From: JADKAV01 sp037046735
Lineage (GTDB): Bacteria > Actinomycetota > Actinomycetes > S36-B12 > UBA10799
Length of the DNA: 64,000 nucleotides
Assembly: GCA_037046735.1 (NCBI GenBank)
Contig: JBAOHC010000024.1
Location: forward strand, 1-64,000
Direction: 5' to 3'
Below the pieces are notes generated by a model. The model saw nothing but the letters and a program-made list of their open reading frames with translations. It had not been told where the DNA came from and ran no database searches. Positions within the stretch are counted from its first letter, which is position 1. Each line of letters begins with the position of its first letter. Shown one piece after another: positions 16,321 to 24,946 of this stretch. Made by a program: the position numbers and the translations under genes.

Positions 16321-17808
16321 TCAGTGCACGCCGCCCATCAGTTTCTTCAACTTGGGCACGAACAGCAGTGCGATGACGCCTGCGGCCAGCGCCATGATCC
16401 CGAAGACCGTGAACACGCGCACGTAGTTGTCGCCGATGCGCGACAGGATCTGGGCGCCGATGGTGTCGCCGACCGACACGGCCAAGAACCAGAGTGCGAG
16501 CATCTGACCCTCCATTCCGGGCGGGGCCAGTCGCGTGGAGGCCGACAGCCCGATAGGGGACAACAGCAACTCCGCCCAGGTCTGGATCAGGTACACACCC
16601 ACCAACCACCACACCGCGACCTCGGCACCGGTGTCCGCTTGCAGGGCCGGGATGATCATGATCAGGAACGACAGGGATATGCCTAACAGCGCCCAGGCGA
16701 ACTTGAGCGGAGTGGAGGGCGCGCGGTCGCCGAGTTTGGACCAGATCGCGGCGAAGATCGGCGCGAAGATGATGATGAAGATCGGGTTGATGGACTGTAG
16801 CCAGGGAACCGGGATCGTGAAGTCGCCGACGTTGAGATCGGTCTTCTCCTCCGCGAACACGCTGAGCGTCGAACCCGCCTGGTCGTAGATCATCCAGAAG
16901 ACGGCAGCGCCGAGGAACAGCCCGAGGAACGCGTGCAGGCGCCCCTTCTGCTCGCCGGTCAGATTGGGGATCCGGAACATGCGTACGAAATACACGATGG
17001 GCACGATGAGAATGAAGATCGCCAGGGTGTCCACGACGTCGGTGATGTCGAAACCCCAGATGGCCGCGCGGATCGCAGTGACCGCGACGATCGCTGCGAT
17101 CGATCCGAACACGACGAGGTAGAAGCCGCGCTTCTGCGCGCTGTTGGCCGGGTTGGGGACGTGGGTGCCGATGGTGCCGAGGGTGGTGCGGCCGCCGATG
17201 ACGTATTGGATGACGCCGAACGTCATGCCCAGGGCTGCGGCGCCGAATGCCCAGTGCCAGCCGCGGGCATCCATCAGGTATCCGGTGACCAGCGGCGCCA
17301 CGAACGCGCCCAGGTTGATGCCCATGTAGAAGATCGAGAAGCCAGCGTCACGTTTGGTGTCGTTGTCGTGGTAGAGCTCGCCGACCATCGCGGAGATGTT
17401 GGGTTTGAGTAAGCCGGTGCCCAAGGCGATGAGCAGCAGGCCCAGCCAGAACGTCAGTTCATTGGGTACCGCCATGGAGTAGTGGCCGCAGGCGATGACG
17501 ATGCCGCCGACGAGCACCGCCCGTCGGAATCCCCAGAGCCGGTCGGCGATCCAGCCGCCGAGCAGGGGGAACAGGTAGACGAGGGCGACGTAGGTGCCGT
17601 AGATCGCCGAGGCGGTGGCGGTCGACATTCCCAGCCCGGCTCCGGGTGGGGTAGCCCCGTCGGGTGGGGCCACCAGGTACAGCACCAGCAGGGCACGCAT
17701 GCCGTAGTAGGAGAAGCGCTCCCAGAACTCGGTGAAGAACAGCGTGGAAAGCCCCGCCGGATGGCCGAAGAACGTGCGCGTTGTCGCGGGGGCCTCAGCG
17801 GTGCTCAT
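16321..17808 (-). CDS. Proton-dependent oligopeptide transporter (POT/PTR2)
   Basis: Imports di- and tripeptides with protons (major facilitator superfamily). 495 residues with about 14 membrane spans. E-x-x-E-R-F at Glu27-Glu30-Arg31 in FFTEFWERFSYYGMRALLVL is the POT proton-coupling signature. ALGTGLLKPNISAMVGELY and SIFYMGINLGAFVAPLVTGY are the PTR2 family signatures, and the C-terminal half carries QTWAELLLSPIGLSASTRLA. ATG 17808 is the start. No operon partner: the next gene on this strand starts 12 bp upstream of it at 17820 as its own 3' end, so read-through from that gene is likely. Confidence 0.92.
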   Translation of the reverse strand: MSTAEAPATTRTFFGHPAGLSTLFFTEFWERFSYYGMRALLVLYLVAPPDGATPPGAGLGMSTATASAIYGTYVALVYLFPLLGGWIADRLWGFRRAVLVGGIVIACGHYSMAVPNELTFWLGLLLIALGTGLLKPNISAMVGELYHDNDTKRDAGFSIFYMGINLGAFVAPLVTGYLMDARGWHWAFGAAALGMTFGVIQYVIGGRTTLGTIGTHVPNPANSAQKRGFYLVVFGSIAAIVAVTAIRAAIWGFDITDVVDTLAIFILIVPIVYFVRMFRIPNLTGEQKGRLHAFLGLFLGAAVFWMIYDQAGSTLSVFAEEKTDLNVGDFTIPVPWLQSINPIFIIIFAPIFAAIWSKLGDRAPSTPLKFAWALLGISLSFLIMIIPALQADTGAEVAVWWLVGVYLIQTWAELLLSPIGLSASTRLAPPGMEGQMLALWFLAVSVGDTIGAQILSRIGDNYVRVFTVFGIMALAAGVIALLFVPKLKKLMGGVH

Positions 17809-17819
17809 GCAACGGCAGG

Positions 17820-18461
17820 CTAGTGGGTAGGTGCCTCGTCTTGCCGGACGGAACGTATCCAGGCGCCGTGCTCCTGGTGGAAGCCCATCTTCTGCAGGTA
17901 CGTCGGATCGCCGTGTGCGCAGGTGATGGTGGTGACTCCCAGCCGGTCGAAGAGTCCGGAGTTGGTGTAGACGAACCGCCCGGGGGTGAAGTCGCGGAAC
18001 CGTTCTGTGACGTAGTCCAGGCTGATGTGGGCCTGTCCGTCGTGGATGTCGTCCACCACGACGATGCCGACCGTTTCGTCGCCGCGCATGACCAGCACGT
18101 TGGTTGCGCTCGGCGCGTCAGCGTCGAACTGCGGGTAGTGCCGCCGGGCGTCATCGCCGTGGATACGCAGGAAGTGCCCGACGAAGGCGTCGTCGTGGTT
18201 CACCTCCACCAGTTCGTAGGCCTCACTGGTGATGTGGCTCTCGCGTTTGAGACGAGCGATCCAGTAGGCGTCGATCACCGCGATGATGCCGTTCATGGCT
18301 GCGAACGGCCAGATCCCGAGGACGGCGTTGTAGAACGTGGCCAGGATGGCGCCGGCGAAGTTCATGACGCGAAACCGCCAGACCCGGGCCTGCGCGAGGG
18401 ACAGCACCACGAGGGCGCTGCCGATCCAGCCGATGATCTCCAGGATTGCGCGGGTTGACAT
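17820..18461 (-). CDS. CBU_0592/YgjV-like membrane domain fused to an acetyltransferase-like domain
   Basis: 213 residues. Three membrane helices occupy 1-75: EIIGWIGSALVVLSLAQARV, FRVMNFAGAILATFYNAVLG and FAAMNGIIAVIDAYWIARL, as in CBU_0592-type small membrane proteins. The cytoplasmic part (85-213) has strands and turns typical of a GNAT fold: VEVNHDDAFVGHFLRIHGDD, NVLVMRGDETVGIVVVDDIH, and at the end TCAHGDPTYLQKMGFHQEHG, resembling the last GNAT helix and strand. The fusion suggests a membrane-tethered acyltransferase or sensor. Function unknown. It lies 12 bp upstream of the POT gene and may be co-transcribed with it. Confidence 0.6.
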   Translation of the reverse strand: MSTRAILEIIGWIGSALVVLSLAQARVWRFRVMNFAGAILATFYNAVLGIWPFAAMNGIIAVIDAYWIARLKRESHITSEAYELVEVNHDDAFVGHFLRIHGDDARRHYPQFDADAPSATNVLVMRGDETVGIVVVDDIHDGQAHISLDYVTERFRDFTPGRFVYTNSGLFDRLGVTTITCAHGDPTYLQKMGFHQEHGAWIRSVRQDEAPTH

Positions 18462-18628
18462 GAGTGCAGGTTATCTGGGGGATCTGTGCCATTGGTCGCT
18501 CGTTGTGAGGGTCGCGCGGCGGGCGTGCCAGCGATGGCTCATTCCTAGTGGTCGGACCCGCCTGCCAGCGCCGACGCTGCGGCCTACCTCGGGCGACTGT
18601 CTGCGGACCTGTGACCGAAAAGGGGTAC

Positions 18629-18703
18629 TGGAGCCCCGTGTCCGGATTGAACGGACGACCGCTCGCTTACAAGGCGAGTGCTCTACCACTGAGCTAACGG
18701 GGC
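18629..18703 (-). tRNA. tRNA-Thr (anticodon UGU)
   Basis: On the minus strand GCCCCGT (18697-18703) pairs with ACGGGGC, followed by a discriminator T and an encoded CCA. D arm TTAGCTCAGTGGTAGAGC; anticodon arm CTCGC-CTTGTAA-GCGAG gives UGU; T arm with GTTCAATCC. The 3' GGGGC, an 8-base loop and CCCCTTTT right after form a plausible terminator. Unlike the Arg and Ala tRNAs here, its 3' end is not repeated downstream. Confidence 0.95.
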
Positions 18704-18800
18704 GATACGCCCACGATACCGACGCCCCCGGCGGCAACGTTGACGTGACCTTGCTCTCGGGAGGGTTCCCGCGGTTGCCTTCAGCGGGGATACTGAGGCT

Positions 18801-19553
18801 ATGCCGTTCACCGTGTCCCATGCCGCCGCCGTGCTGCCCATGGGCCGCTGGTTGTCGGCCTCGGCGTTGGTGATTGGCGCGATGCTGCCCGATACCCCGC
18901 TGTACCTGCCGACTCCGTTCGGGCTGGCGTTGAGTCACACGGTGCTGGGCGCTCTCACGGTGAACCTGATGGCGGGTTTTGTGCTCTTCGTCATCTGGCA
19001 CGGCTTCTTCGCCCGTCCCGCAGACTGGTTCGCACCGTCGGCGATCCGCAGCCGCCTGACGCCTGCCCAGCAACCAGGGCTGCGGCGCCGCTTGGCCTCG
19101 CCGGCCCGCATTGCCCTTGTTCTGCTCAGCCTCATCGTCGGGCAGGCCACACATCTGCTCCTGGACCAGTTCACCCATACCGGCACGTTGGTGACAGCCA
19201 ACGTGGCGTTCTTCCGAGCCGATATCGCCGGAGTTCCGGTGCCCGACGTCGCACAGGTTGCACTGTCGGTCGTGGGCCTGCTGCTGATGGCACTGTGGGC
19301 GGTGCGCTGGTACCGCACCGCGCCGACCGTCACTCTGCAACGCGAGCCGTCGCGCCTGGGCAAGATCGCTGCCCGCGCTACCGTGATGGGCGGTGCGACG
19401 CTGGCCCTGCTGGTGACAGCGAGCGCGATGGCCGGATCCCCAGCCCTGCAGGTGGTCGTGCAGGTCGCTGTGGCCACGGTGGTGGCCGCTGGAGTGGCCA
19501 GCATCTTGGTGGCCATGGTGTGGCACCTGAACCGGGGAATGGCTGACGGCTGA
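18801..19553 (+). CDS. DUF4184 family membrane protein
   Basis: 250 residues beginning MPFTVSHAAAVLP, the hallmark start of DUF4184. About six hydrophobic segments: SASALVIGAMLPDTPLYLP, ALGALTVNLMAGFVLFVIW-like stretches, ALVLLSLIVGQATHLLLDQF, VALSVVGLLLMALWAVRW, and two more near the end. The conserved His and Asp residues in SHAAAV, MLPDTPLY and ATHLLLDQFTHTG are typical and resemble membrane-bound metal-dependent hydrolases (YdjM-like), which may hint at enzymatic activity. Function is not known. It is followed 28 bp later by the DUF445 gene on the same strand, so they may form an operon. Confidence 0.8.
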   Translation: MPFTVSHAAAVLPMGRWLSASALVIGAMLPDTPLYLPTPFGLALSHTVLGALTVNLMAGFVLFVIWHGFFARPADWFAPSAIRSRLTPAQQPGLRRRLASPARIALVLLSLIVGQATHLLLDQFTHTGTLVTANVAFFRADIAGVPVPDVAQVALSVVGLLLMALWAVRWYRTAPTVTLQREPSRLGKIAARATVMGGATLALLVTASAMAGSPALQVVVQVAVATVVAAGVASILVAMVWHLNRGMADG

Positions 19554-19581
19554 TCCTTAGCCCGTGGGGCAAGATGCGGGT

Positions 19582-20847
19582 ATGAGTGCTCTGGCCCTGA
19601 CGCCGGCCGACGAGGAGAAGTTGCGCGGGCTGCGGCGGATGAAAGTCGTCGCGCTCGCAGCCCTCGGGGTGGCGGCGCTGGTTTACATCGTGGCCTTCAT
19701 CGCCGAACGCGACGGTGTGACCTGGGCGGGCTACTTCCGGGCCGCCGGCGAGGCAGCCATGGTCGGCGCGCTTGCCGACTGGTTCGCCGTCACGGCGCTG
19801 TTCCGTCGCCCGCTGGGCCTGCCCATCCCGCACACCGCGATCATCCCGACCCGCAAGGACGCCATCGGACGGAACCTCGGGGACTTCGTGGGGACGAACT
19901 TCTTGGCCGAGGATGTCGTGCGGCAACGGCTGCGGGCCCTGGACATCAGCACCCGGCTCGGGACCTGGCTGTCCGACTACAGCAACGCTCGGCGGGTGTC
20001 GGCCGAACTTGCCGTAGGCCTGAAGTCGGCAATCGGCCTGCTCGATGACGAGCAGGTTCGCTCGGCCGTCTCGGAGTTCCTACGCAAACGTGCTGAGGAG
20101 TTCCCCATCGCCGAGCCCGCCGGCAACCTGTTGGGCGAAGTGGTCACCGACCGGGCGCATGTCCCCCTGATCGACCTGGTGGCGGGATCGCTGTATGAAT
20201 GGCTGGCCGAGAACCGGGACCGGGTGGTGGACGTCGTGGAGCGGCAGGCACCTGGCTGGAGCCCGCGGTGGGCTGATGACATGGTGGCCAACAAGGTCTA
20301 CCGGGAGGCGGTCAAGTTCGCCGAGGACGTACGCAACGACCCGCATCACCCGCTGCGAAAGTCGATCGACGAGGCTCTGCTGCAACTGTCCAACGATCTG
20401 CGCTTCGACCCCGACATGCAGTACAAGGCCGAGCAGGCGAAGATGCGCGTCCTGGATCACCCAGAAGTCAACCGCACCTTGCAGACGACCGGGACTGTGG
20501 CCAAGGAGATGCTCTTGGGTGCCCTGGATGACCCCACCAGCGACTTGCGCGTTCGCCTGGTGGATGCGCTGGTGAGCATCGGGGGCAACCTGACGGAAAA
20601 GCCGGAGATGCGCGACAAGGTGAACGGCTGGATCGAGGACGCGGCCATCCACGTCGTGCGTAACAACCGCGACGAGATCACCGCGCTGATCACCGAGACC
20701 GTGGACAAGTGGGACGCGGATGAAACGTCGCGCAAGATCGAGATCCAGGTGGGGCGTGACCTGCAGTTCATCCGCCTCAACGGCACTCTGGTCGGTGCGC
20801 TGGCAGGTGTGGCGATCTACACGGTGAGCCACGCCTTCCTGGTCTGA
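19582..20847 (+). CDS. DUF445 family membrane protein
   Basis: 421 residues. An N-terminal helix (VVALAALGVAALVYIVAFIA) is followed by the DUF445 signature AAGEAAMVGALADWFAVTAL and FRRPLGLPIPHTAIIPTRKD. A long helical, charged cytoplasmic domain follows, and a C-terminal membrane anchor closes it (LNGTLVGALAGVAIYTVSHA). DUF445 proteins (YheB/YjiN-like) are widespread, and their role is not established. ATG 19582 is chosen over GTG 19564. Neighbours are other membrane DUFs. Nothing suggests horizontal transfer. Confidence 0.87.
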   Translation: MSALALTPADEEKLRGLRRMKVVALAALGVAALVYIVAFIAERDGVTWAGYFRAAGEAAMVGALADWFAVTALFRRPLGLPIPHTAIIPTRKDAIGRNLGDFVGTNFLAEDVVRQRLRALDISTRLGTWLSDYSNARRVSAELAVGLKSAIGLLDDEQVRSAVSEFLRKRAEEFPIAEPAGNLLGEVVTDRAHVPLIDLVAGSLYEWLAENRDRVVDVVERQAPGWSPRWADDMVANKVYREAVKFAEDVRNDPHHPLRKSIDEALLQLSNDLRFDPDMQYKAEQAKMRVLDHPEVNRTLQTTGTVAKEMLLGALDDPTSDLRVRLVDALVSIGGNLTEKPEMRDKVNGWIEDAAIHVVRNNRDEITALITETVDKWDADETSRKIEIQVGRDLQFIRLNGTLVGALAGVAIYTVSHAFLV

Positions 20848-20863
20848 TGTCTAGGCTGGGTCC

Positions 20864-21223
20864 ATGGAGCTACCCCTTGGCACCAAAGCCGTGGCTGGGG
20901 CCTTCGCCACCAGTGGCGTCGTGCACATGGTCCGTCCGCAGGTCTTCGAACCGCTGATCCCGACGCAGCTGGGCAATCCCCGCGCCTGGGTGTACGGGTC
21001 GGGGGTGGCCGAACTCGCCTGCGCGGCGGGGTTGCTGACCGGACAGCGTTGGGCGCCGGCCGTGACGACCGCTGTGCTGGCAGGAGTGTGGGTCGGCAAC
21101 CTGAAGATGGCCGTCGATGTTCAGCGCAGTCGCCGCCCGGTGTGGTTCAAGGCGGTGGTGTGGGCGCGGATGCCACTACAGGTCCCGATGATGCGCGCGG
21201 CCTGGAACAGCCCTACGCGCTGA
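20864..21223 (+). CDS. DoxX-like membrane protein
   Basis: 119 residues with four short hydrophobic segments: TKAVAGAFATSGVVHMV, WVYGSGVAELACAAGLLTG, WAPAVTTAVLAGVWVGNLKM, and a weak final helix. The GVVHMVRPQVFEPLIP and YGSGVAELACAAGLL patterns match DoxX-like family proteins, a group of small four-helix membrane proteins with unclear functions (some act in redox or thiosulfate metabolism). It probably ends an operon with the DUF4184 and DUF445 genes (16-bp gap). The stop codon overlaps the left arm of hairpin REP-2 copy A. Confidence 0.75.
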   Translation: MELPLGTKAVAGAFATSGVVHMVRPQVFEPLIPTQLGNPRAWVYGSGVAELACAAGLLTGQRWAPAVTTAVLAGVWVGNLKMAVDVQRSRRPVWFKAVVWARMPLQVPMMRAAWNSPTR

Positions 21224-21284
21224 GCTTTTCGTGGGTTGTTGGGCTTGATCGCTTGATTGGGGACCAACAACGGGGGAAAAGCTC
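21222..21284. repeat. REP-2 hairpin repeat, copy A
   Basis: The left arm begins GAGCTTTTC and ends GTTGTTGG. After a 20-base loop the right arm begins CCAACAAC and ends GGAAAAGCTC; 17 of 21 arm positions are complementary. It exactly fills the space between the convergent stop codons of the DoxX-like and DUF559 genes and overlaps both. It could serve as a two-way terminator, but the related copies B and C lie on the other side of the DUF559 gene. Confidence 0.75.
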
Positions 21285-22110
21285 ATGGCCGCCATTCCTT
21301 TTCGCGTAGCGCCCGCTCGATCCGGTCGACCGCGTTGTCGTCTGTCATCTTCTTCGTCACCGCGACGTGGCGCCAACCTGCCGCGGTGTAGTCGTCGCGG
21401 GTTTGGGCATCCTGGTGGCGCTGCTGGGGGTCATCGTGGTGAAGACCGTCGTAGTCGGCGATGACGCGCCACGGACGCCACACCAGATCGCCGCACCCGA
21501 TCCAGATCCCGTCCTCGATGATGTCTTCGTTGAGCGACGGTTCCGGCAGCCCTCGCCGAATCACGTTGAGCCGCAGTCGTGTCTCCCGCGGGGAGAGGCT
21601 GCCCAAGCGGGCGTGTGCGGCAGCCTTGGTCAGCGTGCGAGCATGACGCAGGCCGGACGTCTGCTGTAGCTCTTCTTCGGCGCACAACCTGCGTTGCAAC
21701 AGTTCATCGGCGACGATCACCAAGTCGTCGATGGTCAACATGTCTGCGAGGTCGCGCCATGTCCGCAACGGGCTGGTGACAAAGGTGCCTGACCACGGGA
21801 TCACCTGCGACGGATCGAGGCGGCGGTGGTGCCACTTGAGCCCCTCGCGGTGTCCGCCGCGGCCGTTGATATCCGTGGTGACGTGCAGCGTGCGGGCCTG
21901 CTGGTGCTCCTGTGGCAATGACAGGTTCAGAATGCTCGCGGCGGTGACGTGGGAGAACGCCGTGAGAGGGTTTAGGACCAGTGCGTATGCACGCACCAAC
22001 TCCCACCAGTCGTCCCCCTGGAGGCGGACTCCGCGCGTGGGGGCGGGATATCGACGCGTTTGCTCGTATGACAGGGGTCCCGCTCCGTCGCGGGTGACGC
22101 GGAAAGCCAC
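21283..22110 (-). CDS. DUF559 / AbiEi-type nuclease-like protein
   Basis: 275 residues. The C-terminal domain is DUF559-like, a Vsr/PD-(D/E)xK-type endonuclease fold: SPRETRLRLNVIRRGLPEP near 175, then a substitute for the catalytic block in WRVIADYDGLHHDD (the A-D-Y-D-G core, usually V-E-Y-D-G), and DDYTAAGWRHVAVT near the end. The N-terminal half (LNPLTAFSHVTAASILNLSL; TWRDLADMLTIDDLVIVADE) resembles AbiEi-associated regions seen in actinobacterial relatives. Whether it cuts DNA is unknown. It is flanked by three copies of the REP-2 hairpin (A downstream, B and C upstream), unlike any other gene here. Confidence 0.72.
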   Translation of the reverse strand: MAFRVTRDGAGPLSYEQTRRYPAPTRGVRLQGDDWWELVRAYALVLNPLTAFSHVTAASILNLSLPQEHQQARTLHVTTDINGRGGHREGLKWHHRRLDPSQVIPWSGTFVTSPLRTWRDLADMLTIDDLVIVADELLQRRLCAEEELQQTSGLRHARTLTKAAAHARLGSLSPRETRLRLNVIRRGLPEPSLNEDIIEDGIWIGCGDLVWRPWRVIADYDGLHHDDPQQRHQDAQTRDDYTAAGWRHVAVTKKMTDDNAVDRIERALREKEWRP

Positions 22111-22176
22111 GCTTCCATCAGGTCAGGAAACCCGAGCCGGTGGAACTCGATGGCGGGATCTGTGGATGGCGGATCG

Positions 22177-22238
22177 GACTTTTCCCGGCTTGTTGGGGGG
22201 ATCGGGGGTCGGCCTGCCCAACAACGTGGGAAAACCTC
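22177..22238. repeat. REP-2 hairpin repeat, copy B
   Basis: The left arm contains CTTTTCCCGGCTTGTTGGG (22179-22197). A 19-base loop follows. The right arm is CCCAACAACGTGGGAAAAC (22217-22235). It lies upstream of the DUF559 gene start in a 224-bp spacer without genes and shares its arms with copies A and C. Confidence 0.75.
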
Positions 22239-22268
22239 GCGTCGCGTCCGTGTGAGGGCGGCGGGGCG

Positions 22269-22330
22269 ACCTTTTCGCGGGTTGTTGGGGAGAACGTGCG
22301 TCAGTCAGCCCAACAAAGCGGGAAATCCTC
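22269..22330. repeat. REP-2 hairpin repeat, copy C
   Basis: The left arm is CTTTTCGCGGGTTGTTGGG (22271-22289), the loop 19 bases, and the right arm CCCAACAAAGCGGGAAAT (22309-22326). It ends 4 bp from the stop codon of the DUF3151 gene. Copies B and C are in tandem about 92 bp apart. Confidence 0.75.
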
Positions 22331-22334
22331 GGCG

Positions 22335-22730
22335 TCAATCCAGCCCAAGAACGTCGGCGGCCTCCGGCGACGAGTCCCGCAGGAACTGCGCCGTCCGCAG
22401 CGCCTCTTCGGTCTCACCCATCGAGATGGAAGCCAGCGACAGTTCGTACAGACACACCAGGAAACCTCGGTTGGCCGGGTGGGACCAGGGGATCGGTCCG
22501 TGGCCCTTCCATCCGCTGCGCCGCAGCAGATCCAAGCCCCGGTGGTAGCCGACCCGCGCGAAGGCGTACGCCTCGATCGTGCGGCCCTCGTCCCGGGCGA
22601 TCTCGGCCATCCGCGCCCAGGCCAGGCTGGACGCGGGGTAGGCGACGACGATCTCCTCGGCGGTGCCTTGCGAACTGGCGGCCGGGTCGTCGGGCAGAAA
22701 GGTGGGGTCGGGTTGGGCGAGTAGGTCCAT
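22335..22730 (-). CDS. DUF3151 family protein
   Basis: 131 residues from ATG 22730; an in-frame ATG at 22742 would add four. DUF3151 is an actinobacterial helical family with TPR-like repeats. Signature blocks: YPASSLAWARMAEIARDEGR, IEAYAFARVGYHRGLDLLRR, GWKGHGPIPWSHPANRGFLV, and QFLRDSSPEAADVLGL at the end. In mycobacteria the member lies near the fructose-bisphosphate aldolase gene; that gene is not seen here. Function unknown, soluble. The 3' end abuts hairpin REP-2 C, which may terminate its transcript. Confidence 0.87.
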   Translation of the reverse strand: MDLLAQPDPTFLPDDPAASSQGTAEEIVVAYPASSLAWARMAEIARDEGRTIEAYAFARVGYHRGLDLLRRSGWKGHGPIPWSHPANRGFLVCLYELSLASISMGETEEALRTAQFLRDSSPEAADVLGLD

Positions 22731-22822
22731 GCAGTCCATCAAACACCACCGAACCCGCAGACCCCGACGCTTTGGTGGCGGCCCGGTGGAGGTGGGCGCC
22801 GGGGTCTGCGGGCGTGGCGGTT

Positions 22823-23911
22823 CTAGCGGGCGAGAGTCATGGCCACACGGCCGTGTTCACGCAGAGTGCCGGTGGGCACTACGCACACGTACCCTCCAGC
22901 TCGCAGAACCATTTCGATGAGGTCGTCGACAGCGTCGTCAATGACCTCGGGGTGCTCGTCGTCGTCGCTGGGTTCGACGTACCGGCCCTCGGCAACCAAC
23001 CGAGCCGGCATCGCGAAGTCGCGCTCGACGACGAGCAGTTCAGGGGTGTCAGTCGATGCCGCGTGCCAGCATCCCAACAGTCCGGTCACGGCGCGCTTGG
23101 CTCGTAGCCGGGCCGACAAGGTGTCATGGGCAGCGGCACTCAGGTCGGCCACGTGGTCGGCCATCACGGCCCGGCCCATGTCTTCGAGTTCGCGAAGCGC
23201 GGGCCGGGAGTGGATCCCGCGCGCCATGCCGGAGATCTTGGCCCCGTTGCGGCTGACCCGCAGGAACTCGCCCAGGGTGCGCTCCCCGCCCACCAGAACA
23301 ACGGGCAGATCGCTCTCGGCAAGGTGGCGCGAGAGCCCAGCGTCCACAGCGCGCAGGAAGGAGCGGGTGCGTTCCCGGTCGCGGTCAGCCCGTACTCGGC
23401 CTTCTCGCAGGGCGGGGAAGTCACCGGACAGCACCGGCTCCAGGTACTTCTGGTTGTACCTGTAGAGGTTCGCCGACCGGCTGTCCATATGCAGCAGCAG
23501 GAAGCGTGGATTGTGCTGGACCGCCATCACGATGTCGCGGGTGGCAAACGTCGGGTCGATGACCACACGATCCTCGACCGGGACGGCGAGGTGGAAGACC
23601 CGGATGGTGGACTCGCTGAGGAACAGTGCCATGGCGACGTCAGTCGGTTCTCGCAGTGCCTTGTCGATGCCGACCAGCAGACGCGCATGCAACACGTGCA
23701 CCAGGCCCTGATCCGGTTCCATCTCCAGTCGTCGGACCACATCGCGGGCATGTGCCTGCAGGCGCGCCTGATCCTCCTGCGACATGACTGCACCAGCAGT
23801 GGTGTTGATCAGGATTGAGACACACAGACCCTGCTCGCGCATCAGCACGTCGAGGTCGGCGCGGGACGGTCTGGTGACCATCGGTCGGGCTTCGGGGAAT
23901 GTTGCGGTCAC
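22823..23911 (-). CDS. baeRF family 3 (archaeo-eukaryotic release-factor-like) protein
   Basis: 362 residues from GTG 23911, chosen because AGGAG lies at the right distance upstream. baeRF proteins resemble eRF1/Dom34/VLRF1 domains and are thought to work at ribosomes or RNA; family 3 is poorly studied. Segments LDVLMREQGLCVSILI, ALFLSESTIRVFHLAVPVED, NPRFLLLHMDSRSANLYRYN, DLPVVLVGGERTLGEFLRVS, LLVVERDFAMPARLVAEGRY and a C-terminal VPTGTLREHGRVAMTLAR follow the order of the family: a peptidyl-tRNA-hydrolase-like middle and an L7Ae-like end. The 123-codon upstream extension in the same frame has no features. A promoter-like pair sits at 24037-24065. Confidence 0.7.
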   Translation of the reverse strand: MTATFPEARPMVTRPSRADLDVLMREQGLCVSILINTTAGAVMSQEDQARLQAHARDVVRRLEMEPDQGLVHVLHARLLVGIDKALREPTDVAMALFLSESTIRVFHLAVPVEDRVVIDPTFATRDIVMAVQHNPRFLLLHMDSRSANLYRYNQKYLEPVLSGDFPALREGRVRADRDRERTRSFLRAVDAGLSRHLAESDLPVVLVGGERTLGEFLRVSRNGAKISGMARGIHSRPALRELEDMGRAVMADHVADLSAAAHDTLSARLRAKRAVTGLLGCWHAASTDTPELLVVERDFAMPARLVAEGRYVEPSDDDEHPEVIDDAVDDLIEMVLRAGGYVCVVPTGTLREHGRVAMTLAR

Positions 23912-24036
23912 AGGTGACTCCTGGTGGTGTGCCAGAGGTCTCTCCCAGCCCGAAGGCCCCTCGCGACCGGGTGGCCGACACAGCCACCGTAGTGACGATC
24001 TGCGAAGTGGTGGGGTACTCCCCTCTTCTGCTTCCA

Positions 24037-24065
24037 TTCTTATCTGACATCCCTAAAGGATGCAA
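24037..24065 (-). promoter_or_regulatory. Candidate sigma-70 promoter for the baeRF3 gene
   Basis: On the minus strand TTGCAT (24060-24065) and TAAGAA (24037-24042) are separated by 17 bases, in an A/T-richer patch of an otherwise GC-rich window, about 125 bases before the GTG start. Plausible -35 and -10 boxes by eye only. Confidence 0.35.
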
Positions 24066-24085
24066 TAGGTTTCCTGCATAAAGTT

Positions 24086-24946
24086 TCAGATTGGTTCGGG
24101 CGCGTCGACCAGGCTGGCGAGGAATTGTGCCACCATCGCCCTGGCGCGCGGGACGAATGCTTCGGAGTCGCCGCCGAGATGTGCAGTGATGAGAACTCCC
24201 GGTGCCTGCCACAGTGGATGATCCGCGGGCAGGGGTTCCGGGTCCGTCACATCGAGGGCCGCACTGATCCGCGGCAGTTCGGCCAGCAGGGCTTCGGAGT
24301 CGACCAGACCTCCGCGACCGACGTTGACCAGCAGGGCGCCGGCATGCATCCGCTGCAGCCGCTCAGAGTCCATGAACGGCCGCGGCGTCAGCGGCAGGGC
24401 CAGCACCACCACGTCCAACTGCGGCAGGAGTGCGTCGAATTCGCTGGCCGGCTGGCAGCCCAGCCCCGACCGGGAGAAGCCGAGCACCTCCACGTCGAAC
24501 GCTTCCAACCGGCGTGCGATCGCCTGGCCGACACCGCCCCAACCGACAATTCCCACGCGGCGATCTGCCAGAGCTGGCATCCGCTCGTGCAGCCATTGTC
24601 CGGTCACCATCGCCCGGGCGGCCCTATCGATACCCCGCAGCGAGGCCAACATCAGCCCGATGGCGAGTTCGGCCGTGCTGGTGTCGTGTACGCCGATGGC
24701 CGGTCGCACCTCGACGTCCGGTAGATGCGCCAGCATTCCGTCCACCCCGGCCATCAACGCCTGGACCACCCGCAGCCTCGGCATGTGTGCGGAGATCGTC
24801 AGGTCTCCCGCCGAGGGCATGTACGGCGGAATGAACACCGTCACCTCGCTGACGTCGGGCAGTGGCTGGCCGTGATCCCAGTAGATGTATTGCAACCCTT
24901 GGACCTCGGGTTGCAGCCACTGCGGCAGTAGGACGACGTCAGTCAC
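24086..24946 (-). CDS. D-2-hydroxyacid dehydrogenase
   Basis: NAD(P)-dependent reduction of 2-keto acids to D-2-hydroxyacids. 286 residues from GTG 24946. GWGGVGQAIARRLEAFDVEV is the Rossmann dinucleotide loop near residue 135; VNVGRGGLVDSEALL holds the catalytic Arg; the catalytic Glu and His are in ALDVTDPEPLPADHPLW and VLITAHLGGDSE. The N-terminal catalytic lobe is shortened to about 100 residues, as in phosphoglycerate/glyoxylate-type variants. The start overlaps the stop of the upstream DUF998 gene by four bases (GTGA), so the two are coupled. The substrate is unknown. Confidence 0.88.
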   Translation of the reverse strand: MTDVVLLPQWLQPEVQGLQYIYWDHGQPLPDVSEVTVFIPPYMPSAGDLTISAHMPRLRVVQALMAGVDGMLAHLPDVEVRPAIGVHDTSTAELAIGLMLASLRGIDRAARAMVTGQWLHERMPALADRRVGIVGWGGVGQAIARRLEAFDVEVLGFSRSGLGCQPASEFDALLPQLDVVVLALPLTPRPFMDSERLQRMHAGALLVNVGRGGLVDSEALLAELPRISAALDVTDPEPLPADHPLWQAPGVLITAHLGGDSEAFVPRARAMVAQFLASLVDAPEPI

